Source: Mycolicibacterium canariasense
Lineage (GTDB): Bacteria; Actinomycetota; Actinomycetes; Mycobacteriales; Mycobacteriaceae
Direction of reading: 5' to 3'
Length of the DNA: 64,000 bases
Assembly (NCBI RefSeq): GCF_002101555.1
Contig: NZ_LQOL01000036.1
Coordinates: 32,018 to 96,017, forward strand
Shown in pieces: positions 1 to 7,392 of this stretch. Each line of letters starts with the position of its first letter. Position 1 is the stretch's first letter. The notes below the pieces were generated by a model. That model searched no databases and was not told the DNA's origin. It saw only the letters and a program-made list of their open reading frames with translations. The translations under genes were made by a program, and so were the position numbers.

Positions 1-6
1 GCTATG

Positions 7-25
7 ATTCTCTAAAACAGAGAAT
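7..25 (-). promoter_or_regulatory. 19-bp inverted-repeat operator, copy 1
   Basis: Perfect inverted repeat ATTCTCTAAAACAGAGAAT. Read on the minus strand it gives TATTCTCTGTTTTAGAGAAT, the same as the copies at 1554 and 59338, which sit 16-20 bp before their genes. In this orientation it would serve a leftward gene that starts just outside the window. It may also affect the plus-strand gene at 111. The TATTCT inside it could double as a -10 box, so a bound repressor would cover the promoter. The likely binder is the XRE protein at 59373 (inference). Confidence 0.6.
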
Positions 26-110
26 ACACATGGCGGCCGACAATTGCGCAAGCCGCGCTGTCGGACCGCCCGGCAACGATTAGCCACACCCGACCCAGAA
101 GGAGAATCCC

Positions 111-683
111 GTGCACACCGAGAGGCTGCATATCGGCATCGATGTCGACGGCGTCCTGGCCGACTACATGAGTGCCGCTGCGCAGATGGGCCGCGCGCAT
201 GGACACGCGATCGCCGACACCACGCCGTCGACGTACGGGCTGGTGGAGCCGGGCTGGTTTCCCGACGCCGAGTCGGCAGCGGCTGCCATGCGGGCGGTGC
301 ATCTTGACGGGCTGGCGAGCCTGGCACTGCTCGACGCCACCGCTCCAATGGCAGTGCGGGGGCTGCGCGTCGCCGGGCACCGCGTCACGGTGGTCACCGC
401 GCGCCACCCTGAGCCGGACGGACGAGGGATTCTCTCGCAGTGGCTGCACCGGCACGGGATCGGCCTCGACGAGCTGCATTTCGAGACGTTGAAGAGTCGT
501 TCCGGCTGCGATGTCTACCTCGACGACGCCCCACACAACATTGCAGAGATTCGCGCCGCAGGCCGCCACTGCGTAGTTCGCGACACCACGTACAACCGGC
601 ACGTGGACGGGCACCGTGTGTCGTCGCTGGCCGAGTTCGCCACGATGGTGCACGCCGGGATGTTCGGGCGCTACGCAGCCTGA
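111..683 (+). CDS. HAD-superfamily 5'(3')-deoxyribonucleotidase-like phosphatase
   Basis: A 190-residue HAD phosphatase of the NT5C type. Residues 8-16 hold the DVDGVLADY nucleophile motif, in which the first Asp attacks the phosphate and the second is the acid/base. VTAR near residue 95 is motif II, and the DDAPHNI segment near 138 is the metal-binding motif. The family removes phosphate from (deoxy)nucleoside monophosphates; on plasmids and phages it usually serves nucleotide-pool salvage. The GTG start has a good ribosome site (AGAAGGAG). A strong hairpin follows the stop. Substrate is not provable from sequence. Confidence 0.8.
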   Translation: MHTERLHIGIDVDGVLADYMSAAAQMGRAHGHAIADTTPSTYGLVEPGWFPDAESAAAAMRAVHLDGLASLALLDATAPMAVRGLRVAGHRVTVVTARHPEPDGRGILSQWLHRHGIGLDELHFETLKSRSGCDVYLDDAPHNIAEIRAAGRHCVVRDTTYNRHVDGHRVSSLAEFATMVHAGMFGRYAA

Positions 684-694
684 GCGCAGACAGC

Positions 695-730
695 ACAACG
701 CCGGGGATGCAGTTGCGTCCCCGGCGTTGT
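695..730. terminator. Bidirectional hairpin terminator
   Basis: A perfect 13-bp stem (ACAACGCCGGGGA paired with TCCCCGGCGTTGT) with a 10-base loop, 12 bp after the stop of the HAD gene and facing the convergent DUF732 gene. There is no U tract, as is common in mycobacteria. Confidence 0.7.
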
Positions 731-738
731 CACGTCCC
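729..738 (-). repeat. GGACGTGACA decamer copy
   Basis: Exact copy on the minus strand, overlapping the foot of the terminator hairpin between two convergent genes, 15 bp beyond the stop of the DUF732 gene. Confidence 0.6.
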
Positions 739-752
739 GTGTTGCGCGTAAG

Positions 753-1091
753 TCATCCGGGGGCCTGCGTACACAGGATGCCGCGCGCTGCACCGACGAG
801 TGCTGCGGCCTGCTGGGGGCTCGCGCCGTAGGGCGCGATCACCGAGGCGACCGCCGCGTCGTGGCCCTGGCGCATGTAGAGGACCCGGCAGGCCTGCATG
901 CCCGCCATCAGGATGTTGTCGTCACCGCCAGGGAAACCTGCGTTGCGCGCCTGGTTGATGAAATTCTGCTGCTCACCCGTGATCGGGATTGGCCACGCCG
1001 AGGCGGGAGCTGCCGTGACGGTCAGTGCGGCGGCGCCGGCGAGTGCGGCCGCGGTGGCACGTACGAGCATCTGGGATCGGGTACGGGACAT
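753..1091 (-). CDS. Secreted DUF732 family protein
   Basis: A 112-residue protein with a classical Sec signal peptide: basic start, an Ala-rich hydrophobic core at about residues 10-27, and an A-x-A cleavage site before the WPIP segment. The mature part of about 80 residues matches the mycobacterial DUF732 pattern, with two conserved Cys (in QACRVLY and ILCTQ) that probably form a disulfide and a helix-turn-helix layout ending in a YGASPQQAAALV stretch. DUF732 proteins are small exported proteins of unknown function common in Mycobacterium. It stands alone, convergent with the HAD gene. Confidence 0.85.
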   Translation of the reverse strand: MSRTRSQMLVRATAAALAGAAALTVTAAPASAWPIPITGEQQNFINQARNAGFPGGDDNILMAGMQACRVLYMRQGHDAAVASVIAPYGASPQQAAALVGAARGILCTQAPG

Positions 1092-1226
1092 GGCGTTCTC
1101 TCTTCTCTCGTGACGGATGGCGGCGCCGTAGCGGCACCGGGAGTCGCATCTTGCGCCCTAAACGGGCCCGCGCCCTCCGAACCGCGACATCAGCGTTTCG
1201 GCGTGCCGAACCGGACCACATCAGGA

Positions 1227-1236
1227 GGACGTGACA
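1227..1236 (+). repeat. GGACGTGACA decamer copy
   Basis: Exact copy, extended as AGGACGTGACAG, in the spacer upstream of the gene at 1593. The GTG inside it opens a short reading frame of about 38 codons with no recognisable product. Confidence 0.6.
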
Positions 1237-1282
1237 GCCACCTGGAGGCCTCGAAATCGCCGCGTCTGGATGCACCCCGTGG

Positions 1283-1368
1283 GTGACCCCAAAGACCCCA
1301 TTTTTGCAACTTCTCAGGTCAGGACACTTTTCCGAGAGACCCCATCGTGAACCCCAGAGACCCCATTC
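1283..1368 (+). repeat. Two 21-22-bp CCCC-rich direct repeats
   Basis: GTGACCCCAAAGACCCCATT (1283) and GTGAACCCCAGAGACCCCAT (1347) are near-identical direct repeats 64 bp apart. A half copy AGAGACCCCA lies between them at 1335 and a further GTGACCCC follows at 1371. The arrangement looks like iterons or a multi-site protein-binding region. No function can be assigned. Confidence 0.5.
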
Positions 1369-1553
1369 GAGTGACCCCGCCAGCAACAGCGTCCGGAGCG
1401 GTCACCGGATCGCGCCCCGCGACTAGCCTCGGACGACTCCGATCACCGCCCGGCTGGGCACTCAAGCCCCGTTCGCCGGTCCGTCTGCCGTTCGGATGTG
1501 GTCGTCGTAGCCGATTTCGCCACTCGGCATCACCTGTCCACCGCTTGTGAGAT

Positions 1554-1572
1554 ATTCTCTGTTTTAGAGAAC
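1554..1572 (+). promoter_or_regulatory. 19-bp inverted-repeat operator, copy 2
   Basis: ATTCTCTGTTTTAGAGAAC, one mismatch from a perfect palindrome, ending 20 bp before the GTG start at 1593. It is followed by an AAAGGAG ribosome site. A TATTCT at its left edge could be the -10 box. Confidence 0.65.
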
Positions 1573-1592
1573 CTTGCAAAGGAGCAAAAGCC

Positions 1593-2225
1593 GTGAGTCG
1601 ATACCCCGACGGAATGGTTCTGCGTCCCAGCCAGAGCTGGCCAGGCCCGTTCCCGACCGAGCACGTGCGCTCACCGTTTTCGGCACCGCTGTCGACGACG
1701 CTGAGCGAACTCGACCGCGAGCTGTGGTACCTGGGCACCGGCAGCCGCAACGCGCCGTCGGTGCTGGCGATGGCACTCAGCGAAGGTGACTTCCGCAAGG
1801 TCGATGGTCTGCCGCGGGCCAACGCACGTCCCGATCACCCCGGCGTGGTGCTCTACATCGAGTCGATGGTGGGGCCGCTGTCCTACCCATGCGCCAAGTT
1901 CGACAGCTGGACCGACAATCTGCGGGCGATCACGCTCGGACTCAACGGCTTGCGTCGCCTGGAGCGCTACGGGATCACCTCGGCCAACGAGCAGTACGCG
2001 GGATGGAAGGCGCTTCCGGCAGCCGGGGCAGTCGCGGCCACCGGCGCCGAGGACGCGGAGGCACAGCTGCGGCGGGTGTCGGGACTGGCCGACGAAACCG
2101 ATCTGAACCGGGTGTATCGCGTGGCCCGCGCCAACACCCACACCGACCGCGGCGGTGACCGCGCCGGTTGGGATGCAGTCGAGGCCGCCGGTGATGTACT
2201 GCGCCGGCACGGACGCCTGACCTGA
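1593..2225 (+). CDS. Conserved protein of unknown function (operator-controlled)
   Basis: A 210-residue soluble protein. The N-terminal part reads WPGPF, then LSTTLSELDRELWYLG, then an RANARPDHPGVVLYIES stretch. I recall similar layouts in actinobacterial plasmid and phage proteins sometimes annotated near J-domain proteins, but no J-domain HPD motif is present here, so I leave it unnamed. Start GTG with AAAGGAG; the 19-bp operator lies directly upstream, so expression is probably repressed by the XRE protein at 59373. It is followed 37 bp downstream by the next gene, likely in one transcript. Confidence 0.7.
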   Translation: MSRYPDGMVLRPSQSWPGPFPTEHVRSPFSAPLSTTLSELDRELWYLGTGSRNAPSVLAMALSEGDFRKVDGLPRANARPDHPGVVLYIESMVGPLSYPCAKFDSWTDNLRAITLGLNGLRRLERYGITSANEQYAGWKALPAAGAVAATGAEDAEAQLRRVSGLADETDLNRVYRVARANTHTDRGGDRAGWDAVEAAGDVLRRHGRLT

Positions 2226-2262
2226 ACCGCCCAGACGGAAACCCTAACCATAGGAGCGCACC

Positions 2263-2988
2263 ATGGCAGTCATGCACACCCCCGATACCACCGGACTTGT
2301 CGCCGTCTATGGGAGTGCCAACGGTTACCCGAATTTTGAACGTGACGTTCTGGGTTGGGACAAACTCGGCCGGCCGCTGGTCATGTGCGGCGACGCGCTG
2401 CACGTCGCCCAGACCGCGCCTTTCGAAAAATATCCGAAGTTCGGGTGGTTGAAGAAGCCGGATATGGTGTCTGCATTCCAGCAGGAGATTTACAACCATC
2501 TCCAGAACACGCCGGACATAACCGAGGCAGTCGCAGAGGCAGTCTCCGAGGCGGTACGTGCGGAGCTGAAAAGCCGGCGACCACAGAAGCCGCTCCCGGA
2601 AGTGGGCGTGGGCATTCTCGAAGAACACATGGGGGTACCGCTGCTCATTCATATCCGAGAAGCCAATCCGCGCATGAGCAGCTACGGAAACTCCGTAACG
2701 GGCACGCCGTTGGTCGACTACCTGGCATGGAACCCGTTCAGTGACGAAACGAGCAGGCACGACGATGTGATGATCGCGCAGCCGCGCGTCGCCGCCGAGC
2801 TTGTGCAGTATTCGCGCACAGGTGGTTCGCTGATTCTCGGCGTCTTCGTCCGCAACGCGGTAGACCACCTCCCTCAGCTTGCAGCCTTGCGCAACAGTGA
2901 GGCATACACCGAAGAACAAGCGCGGGAGCGCCTGACCACAGCAGCGACGGACGCCGGGTGGGTCACCCTCCCTGGTACAGACGCCTGA
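2263..2988 (+). CDS. Hypothetical protein
   Basis: A 241-residue acidic protein, not recognised. It has a central helical region (about 85-105, EAVAEAVSEAVRAELK) between two mixed alpha/beta parts and no membrane segment or signal peptide. ATG start with a TAGGAG ribosome site. Codon use at the start is a little richer in AT-ending codons than its neighbours. Likely co-transcribed with the gene at 1593. Confidence 0.7.
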   Translation: MAVMHTPDTTGLVAVYGSANGYPNFERDVLGWDKLGRPLVMCGDALHVAQTAPFEKYPKFGWLKKPDMVSAFQQEIYNHLQNTPDITEAVAEAVSEAVRAELKSRRPQKPLPEVGVGILEEHMGVPLLIHIREANPRMSSYGNSVTGTPLVDYLAWNPFSDETSRHDDVMIAQPRVAAELVQYSRTGGSLILGVFVRNAVDHLPQLAALRNSEAYTEEQARERLTTAATDAGWVTLPGTDA

Positions 2989-3127
2989 CCTGGTCGCACC
3001 TTCCTCACACCATTCCCGCGAAAGCAGCCACCCATGACCCGCGCGCCTCGCAGCTCAGACAACCCCGTTGCGCCACCGGCGATCGCACGGTGGTGACCGC
3101 CTCGACAACACCCAACGGAGACACCCA

Positions 3128-3598
3128 GTGAGCACCTATCATCCCGGCACCGACATCGACGCGGCGCAGACCGCACTGGCGACCGAGCTGCGGGTGCCGC
3201 TGCTGACCTCGGCCTACCCGCAGTGGCACTACGTCACCGGGATCGTCGTGACCGACAGCCCCTACCTGGACCCGGGACTCGTGCCGACCGACGACGAGGT
3301 GCGCATGGTGGCCGCTCATCTCGAGGACTACTGCACCTACTGGTACTCCCCCAGTTACCGCAGCCGGCTGCGTGAATTCGCGCCGTACGACATCGACAGC
3401 GGCGCCAATCTCGGCTTCTACCGCAAGCGCGGCGCGAACGACTGGTGTTACCGCAAGCGTAGTTGGCAGCAGGGGCCCAGCTGGTGGCCGGCACCGCTGC
3501 AGCCGCCGATGACGCTGGCGGAGGTCATCGCCCGCAACGGCGGTGACAGCCTGCGTGAACGGGCAGATAAGCGCCGGGGCGAATCGAAGCTCAGGTGA
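3128..3598 (+). CDS. Hypothetical protein, Trp/Tyr-rich
   Basis: A 156-residue protein, not recognised. Its middle is rich in aromatic residues (CTYWYSPSYRSRL, GFYRKRGANDWCYRKRSW), suggesting a compact, possibly nucleic-acid-binding domain. I chose the GTG with GGAG just upstream; the frame is open further upstream but without a ribosome site. The stop overlaps the start of the next gene (GTGA), so the two are translationally coupled. Confidence 0.65.
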   Translation: MSTYHPGTDIDAAQTALATELRVPLLTSAYPQWHYVTGIVVTDSPYLDPGLVPTDDEVRMVAAHLEDYCTYWYSPSYRSRLREFAPYDIDSGANLGFYRKRGANDWCYRKRSWQQGPSWWPAPLQPPMTLAEVIARNGGDSLRERADKRRGESKLR

Positions 3599-3801
3599 GC
3601 GTTCAGGCAGCGCACGACGGTGCCACCGTGACGACGGTGGTCACGCCACTGACTGTGCACGGTCAGCCTGCACCGCGTGATCCCCTCTGCGGCGCATGCG
3701 ATCTCGACCGGCACACCTGCCCCGGATGCGGCGACTGGCTGCATCACGGAACGGCGTGTTGCGCGCTCTGTGTGCAGGAGGTCCGCCGCGGTGTGCGCTG
3801 A
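3595..3801 (+). CDS. Small zinc-finger protein
   Basis: A 68-residue protein whose second half holds a CxxC...CxxC zinc-binding pattern (LCGACDLDRHTCPGCGDW followed by CCALC). The N-terminal half is short and Thr/Val-rich. It starts inside the stop of the previous gene (GTGA overlap) and its own end overlaps the next start. Small zinc ribbons recur on this replicon (7004, 59681, C-terminus of 60462). Target unknown. Confidence 0.6.
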   Translation: MSVQAAHDGATVTTVVTPLTVHGQPAPRDPLCGACDLDRHTCPGCGDWLHHGTACCALCVQEVRRGVR

Positions 3802-4063
3802 TCGCGGTGCGCCGATCGCAGTCTTGACCCGTACCGGTGACTACACCTGGACACTCACCAGCGACGATGGGAGCTTCATCGCCGCCCTGGGCAGCGGCGC
3901 CGAACGTGTTCTGGATTGCGCGTCCGACCTGCTGCCGTTCCGGCGTCGTCGGGGTCGTGGCGGCCGATGGTTCCCTGCGGGGGATGAAGTCTTCGAGTTC
4001 CGCGCTGTTCAGGGCAGCAGTTCGCGCCAGCGCGTGAGATCTGCGCTGCGGGCGTGGCGGTAG
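3791..4063 (+). CDS. Hypothetical small protein
   Basis: A 90-residue protein beginning at a GTG inside the previous gene. It has a beta-rich N-terminus (YTWTLTSDDGSFIAALG) and a basic C-terminus (FRRRRGRGGRW, RQRVRSALRAWR). The last 55 bp overlap the 3' end of the convergent gene at 4009, so either the overlap is real or one of the two ends is misjudged. Not recognised. Confidence 0.45.
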   Translation: MCADRGAPIAVLTRTGDYTWTLTSDDGSFIAALGSGAERVLDCASDLLPFRRRRGRGGRWFPAGDEVFEFRAVQGSSSRQRVRSALRAWR

Positions 4064-4611
4064 ATCACCGCGCGGGTGACGTCGAGTTCGCGGGCCACCC
4101 ATACCAGAGGCACCAGCGAGGCAGTGGCCGCGGCGATCAGGCTCACTTGCGCGCCGCAGTGATCGAGGCGGTTCTCTCGTGCAGCGTCCAGTGCCGCATC
4201 GGTTCCGGCGCCGACCAGCCACGCTTGGTCCATGGTGTCGGGATCGGCGGCCCACAGCGCACCGACGACATCAGCTGCAGCTTCGACCAGTTCCTCGGCG
4301 GTGCGGCGACCCGGGTGCAGCAGCCAGCGCTCCAGTGCCAGCACCAGTTTCGCCCGCGGATCATCGTCACCGACAGCACCAAGGACGTCGGCGACCAGCG
4401 TGCACAGCGGCCCGCAGCGGGCCCGCGCCTGTGCCCCGTCGCCACTGGCAGCCGCGCCAATCAGCGGATAGATGGTGCGCGAGGATTGCGACCGCACCGG
4501 ATCGGCCAGCGCAGCGGCGACTGTCAGCGCGGTGGTCGCAGCGTGGGCAGCGGTGTCGTACAGCTGCTGTGCCCCGTGCGCGCTCAGGTGGCGCCGGGCG
4601 GTGGCGGTCAC
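4009..4611 (-). CDS. Hypothetical protein with C-terminal HTH-like segment
   Basis: A 200-residue, Ala-rich, mostly helical protein. The last 40 residues (SLVPLVWVARELDVTRAVIYRHARSA, given here in part) look like a helix-turn-helix of the 'ARELDVTRAVIYRH' kind seen in DNA-binding proteins. It starts at GTG overlapping the stop of the protease gene (GTGA), so the two form an operon. No family assigned. Confidence 0.6.
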   Translation of the reverse strand: MTATARRHLSAHGAQQLYDTAAHAATTALTVAAALADPVRSQSSRTIYPLIGAAASGDGAQARARCGPLCTLVADVLGAVGDDDPRAKLVLALERWLLHPGRRTAEELVEAAADVVGALWAADPDTMDQAWLVGAGTDAALDAARENRLDHCGAQVSLIAAATASLVPLVWVARELDVTRAVIYRHARSADLTRWRELLP

Positions 4612-5438
4612 TGGGCGGCCTGTTCGACGATGGCACGCAGCTTGAGTCGGTCCAGCACCGGCGCCAGGTAGGTCGCGTAGTTCTGATCAACCGCCGGACC
4701 ACCGGCGAGGGTACCGACTGCCATGGCGTCCCCGTCGGCGTTGACCACGAAAACCGGTGCACCCGAGTCACCTTTGACCGCCGCGCCTCCCCACAGCAGT
4801 TCGTCGCTGCCGGCGGCGATCAGCGGGCCGCAGGTTATGCCCGATCGCGAACCGTGCATGCAGATCGGGGTTCCGGGTTCCAGCGTCTGTGCCTGGTCGA
4901 CGGTGAGTACCCCGCGCAGGTGCACGCCGTCGGCGACGTCGGTGCCGAATCCGCTGGACTGCTGGTCGGGCGAGAGGAAGAACAATGCCGCGTCATAGGA
5001 GCGACCGTCATCATCGGCGCCACGCTCGGCGTTCTGGAGTGGTAGCAGGGACATCCGTTGTTGGCCGTGCGTGTCGGTGTACATCCACAGCGGTGAGCCC
5101 TCGTCCTGATCGCAGTGTCCCGCGGTGAGGTAGCCGATGTCGCGGCGCACGCTCATCACCGGCCATCCGGCGGTGCACAGCGAGGCGGTCCCGTCGGGCG
5201 CCGGCTGCAGGATGCTGACTCCGGGTGCGGGTTCTGACGCCGCGGTGAAGTCCGCGATACGCCCGGTGCCGTACACCCCCGCGATGGATACCCATGGACC
5301 AACCGCGCCGGCATCGATCGGTGCAGCGGCAGCGGCCGGAATGCCGGATAGCGCCAGCGCGGCAGCCACCATGGCACAAGCCGCGGACGTGACACTGGCA
5401 CGAGTATTCCTGCCGCACCGTCGGTTTCTAGGTGTCAT
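4608..5438 (-). CDS. Secreted trypsin-like (S1) serine protease
   Basis: A 276-residue exported protease. The N-terminus has a basic stretch, a hydrophobic core (ACAMVAAALALSGIPAAAAA) and an Ala-rich cleavage site. The catalytic triad is visible: His in TAGHC, Asp in YDAALF, Ser in GDSGAP. Four Cys probably form two disulfides. The frame stays open to 5504 with several upstream Met codons; I chose the Met at 5438 because it leaves a normal-length signal peptide, but no start has a clear ribosome site. This is chymotrypsin-like, not the subtilisin-type mycosin of ESX systems. Confidence 0.8.
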   Translation of the reverse strand: MTPRNRRCGRNTRASVTSAACAMVAAALALSGIPAAAAAPIDAGAVGPWVSIAGVYGTGRIADFTAASEPAPGVSILQPAPDGTASLCTAGWPVMSVRRDIGYLTAGHCDQDEGSPLWMYTDTHGQQRMSLLPLQNAERGADDDGRSYDAALFFLSPDQQSSGFGTDVADGVHLRGVLTVDQAQTLEPGTPICMHGSRSGITCGPLIAAGSDELLWGGAAVKGDSGAPVFVVNADGDAMAVGTLAGGPAVDQNYATYLAPVLDRLKLRAIVEQAAQ

Positions 5439-5602
5439 GGCGCGCAGCATACCCACGCCTGCATCTATCACCCTGTGCATCACACGCGGCATCGATATCG
5501 GCATTGCGCCCGCGCCGCGACCGTGTCCGCGACGGGCTTCGGTCTAGTTTCTGCCGTACACGCCCGCGCTGATGGGCAACTGAAACGTAGGAGTTCGAAC
5601 CT

Positions 5603-6688
5603 ATGTCTGCTGGCACACGACTGGCTCTGTCGGGGTTGGCCGCTGCGGCGGCGGCTGCGGCCCTGACCGTTCTCGCCGAGGGGACAGCCGCGGCGGAAAC
5701 CTCCGCCCCGGCCCCAGTCCCGGTCACCGACACCGCTGTCTTTCCCGCTGCTCCGGTGGCGCTACACGGCCAGTTCGCGGGCGCAGCACCGGGCCCAGCA
5801 GAGTTCACAGGTCCAGTTCCGCCCGCTCCCCCGGCACTGATGGCGGCCGCGTTGACTGTGCCGCCACCCGGCGCACCCGCACCGATTCCCACACAGCCGA
5901 CTGCCTCCGTGCCCGCGGCGTTGCCCGTTGCCGGACCGGCCCCGGAGTCGTTCGGGGTGCCCGCGCCAGGCATGGTCGTGGCCGAACCGCAGCGGCCGGT
6001 CGTGCTCGTACCGGTCCCGGCCGATACGACCACCGTGCCCACCCTGCTCTCGGCGGTGGTGCCTGCCGGCGCGCTGCCCGGCATCGATGCGCCGCTCGCT
6101 GCACCCGTGGTAGTCCCCGATCCCACAGCGATCCCCGGGGCGGTCGTCGTACCGGCAGCGATCCCCGGCCCGGCTCCGTCGAGGGCGCTGGTGCTGACAC
6201 CCGGACCCGTGCCGGCTCCGACACTGCTGGTGCATCCGCTGGTGGCCGAGGCCGCGGTGGACAAGTCCGCGATCATTTATGACGCACACCCCGTGGAGCA
6301 GGTGACCGATACCGACATCCACGCCGGCCTGCTCTCGGCGGGGGTCAGCCCCGATCTGCTGGGTACGTTCGTCGAGGCGACCCGCGTCATCATCGGCGGC
6401 GAGTCGGGCGGCTCAACCAACGCGGTGAACCGGTGGGACTCCAATGCCCGCGGCGCCGCACAGCCCGACGGCGCTCCGGGAAACAGCAGCCGTGGCCTGA
6501 TGCAGACGATTCCGGGCACGTTCGCCGCCTATCACGCACCGGGGACGTCGCTGTCGATCTATGACCCGCACGCCAACATCGCCGCAGCGTGGCGCTACAT
6601 CAACACCCGCTACAAGGTGGATCTGCACACCGGCAGTGGGCTCGATGCGTTCATGGGACGCGGCACCGGCCGCGGTGTGGGGTACTGA
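5603..6688 (+). CDS. Exported SLT-type lytic transglycosylase
   Basis: A 361-residue protein: signal peptide (about 1-30), a 180-residue Pro/Ala/Val-rich linker, and a C-terminal transglycosylase domain from about 240. The catalytic Glu is in IGGESGGS, followed by NAVNRWDSNA, SRGLMQTIPGTF and ANIAAAWRYI, all typical of the SLT fold. The enzyme cleaves peptidoglycan. SLT proteins are found in conjugative and ESX plasmid loci, where they would open the wall for the secretion machine. TAGGAG ribosome site. The next gene starts 2 bp after its stop. Confidence 0.85.
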   Translation: MSAGTRLALSGLAAAAAAAALTVLAEGTAAAETSAPAPVPVTDTAVFPAAPVALHGQFAGAAPGPAEFTGPVPPAPPALMAAALTVPPPGAPAPIPTQPTASVPAALPVAGPAPESFGVPAPGMVVAEPQRPVVLVPVPADTTTVPTLLSAVVPAGALPGIDAPLAAPVVVPDPTAIPGAVVVPAAIPGPAPSRALVLTPGPVPAPTLLVHPLVAEAAVDKSAIIYDAHPVEQVTDTDIHAGLLSAGVSPDLLGTFVEATRVIIGGESGGSTNAVNRWDSNARGAAQPDGAPGNSSRGLMQTIPGTFAAYHAPGTSLSIYDPHANIAAAWRYINTRYKVDLHTGSGLDAFMGRGTGRGVGY

Positions 6689-6690
6689 CG

Positions 6691-6930
6691 ATGGCCCCGC
6701 AGCTCGGCGAGATCCGCCGAGAGAACGGAATCGCAGGCCAGATCAGCTATTCGGTCGCTGTCACCTATCCGGGCGAATCCGCGAGCACGGTGCAGTTTGT
6801 CGGCAGCACCTACGGCGGCCCCGTGACGATGGTGACCGCCAGCGGCATGCAGACCCACGTCGATGACCCCGGCCGCTTCGGCGAGTTCGGCCCGGAGTGG
6901 GTGCGACGGTTCTTCGCCGACAACGGATAG
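6691..6930 (+). CDS. Hypothetical small protein after transglycosylase
   Basis: A 79-residue beta-rich protein (QISYSVAVTYPG, STVQFVGSTYGG, PVTMVTASG) ending in GPEWVRRFFADN. The sequence looks like one small beta domain. It is 2 bp downstream of the transglycosylase and is followed by a terminator, so it is the last gene of this unit. Not recognised. Confidence 0.65.
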   Translation: MAPQLGEIRRENGIAGQISYSVAVTYPGESASTVQFVGSTYGGPVTMVTASGMQTHVDDPGRFGEFGPEWVRRFFADNG

Positions 6931-6939
6931 CCCAGACCC

Positions 6940-6988
6940 AGCACGCCCCGCACCGCGACCTCCCCCCAACATCGGTGCGGGGCGTGCT
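6940..6988 (+). terminator. Hairpin terminator
   Basis: A perfect 16-bp stem (AGCACGCCCCGCACCG paired with CGGTGCGGGGCGTGCT), 10 bp after the stop. The tail TGCTGTTCG also follows the terminator at 11745. Confidence 0.8.
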
Positions 6989-7003
6989 GCTGTTCGAGCA
7001 AGA

Positions 7004-7240
7004 TCAGCCGCGCCGGCCGTCCATGGCGACAAAACTGCACTGTTCGGTCCGCGGCGGACGGTAGATCACCGCATCGCAGAAACCACAGCTGATCGCGCGG
7101 TGCAGCCCGCAGTGAGCGCAGTGAGCGACGCCGACAACCATTCCGTTTCCTCCGCGCAGCGGGTGGCCGTTTACGCATTGCGGCGGCGGGGGCGGCTCAG
7201 CCCAGCCGAGCCGGGTGCGCCGCAGACCGTGATCTGTCAC
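7004..7240 (-). CDS. Small zinc-ribbon protein
   Basis: A 78-residue protein with C-x2-H...C-x2-C-x2-H...C-x2-C spacing (CVNGHPL, CAHCGLH, CGFCD), clearly a metal-binding ribbon. The likely start is a GTG that lies inside a GGACGTGACA decamer, as for hsdM at 11853; an in-frame GTG three codons upstream is also possible. It is transcribed against its neighbours. Role unknown. Confidence 0.6.
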   Translation of the reverse strand: MTDHGLRRTRLGWAEPPPPPQCVNGHPLRGGNGMVVGVAHCAHCGLHRAISCGFCDAVIYRPPRTEQCSFVAMDGRRG

Positions 7241-7244
7241 GTCC
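7235..7244 (-). repeat. GGACGTGACA decamer copy
   Basis: Exact copy on the minus strand; its GTG is the probable start codon of the zinc-ribbon gene at 7004. Confidence 0.6.
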
Positions 7245-7392
7245 TTCACGATACCGCGATGTCGAACACCTGTTCGACAGTTGTGGTCGGTTTCCGCGCC
7301 GTGACCCCCACGCACACCCGCACGGGTGTAGGAATCGGCAGACAAGATCCGGCTGCCGCGCGGCGGCCGGGCCGGGGACCCCAGGAGATGCG

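Larger units (their letters stand above)
1092..1592. other. Spacer with decamer, direct repeats and operator
   Basis: About 500 bp with no convincing gene. It holds one GGACGTGACA copy (1227), a pair of CCCC-rich direct repeats (1283-1368) and the 19-bp operator before the next gene (1554). Codon pattern in all frames looks non-coding. Confidence 0.5.

Noticed and set aside
12..698. 228-residue minus-strand frame opposite the HAD gene
   Set aside because: Arg/His-rich shadow frame without start signal; the plus-strand gene has clear HAD motifs.
4608..5438. Serine protease as the ESX mycosin (MycP)
   Set aside because: Triad order His-Asp-Ser with TAGHC and GDSGAP is chymotrypsin-like; mycosins are subtilisins.
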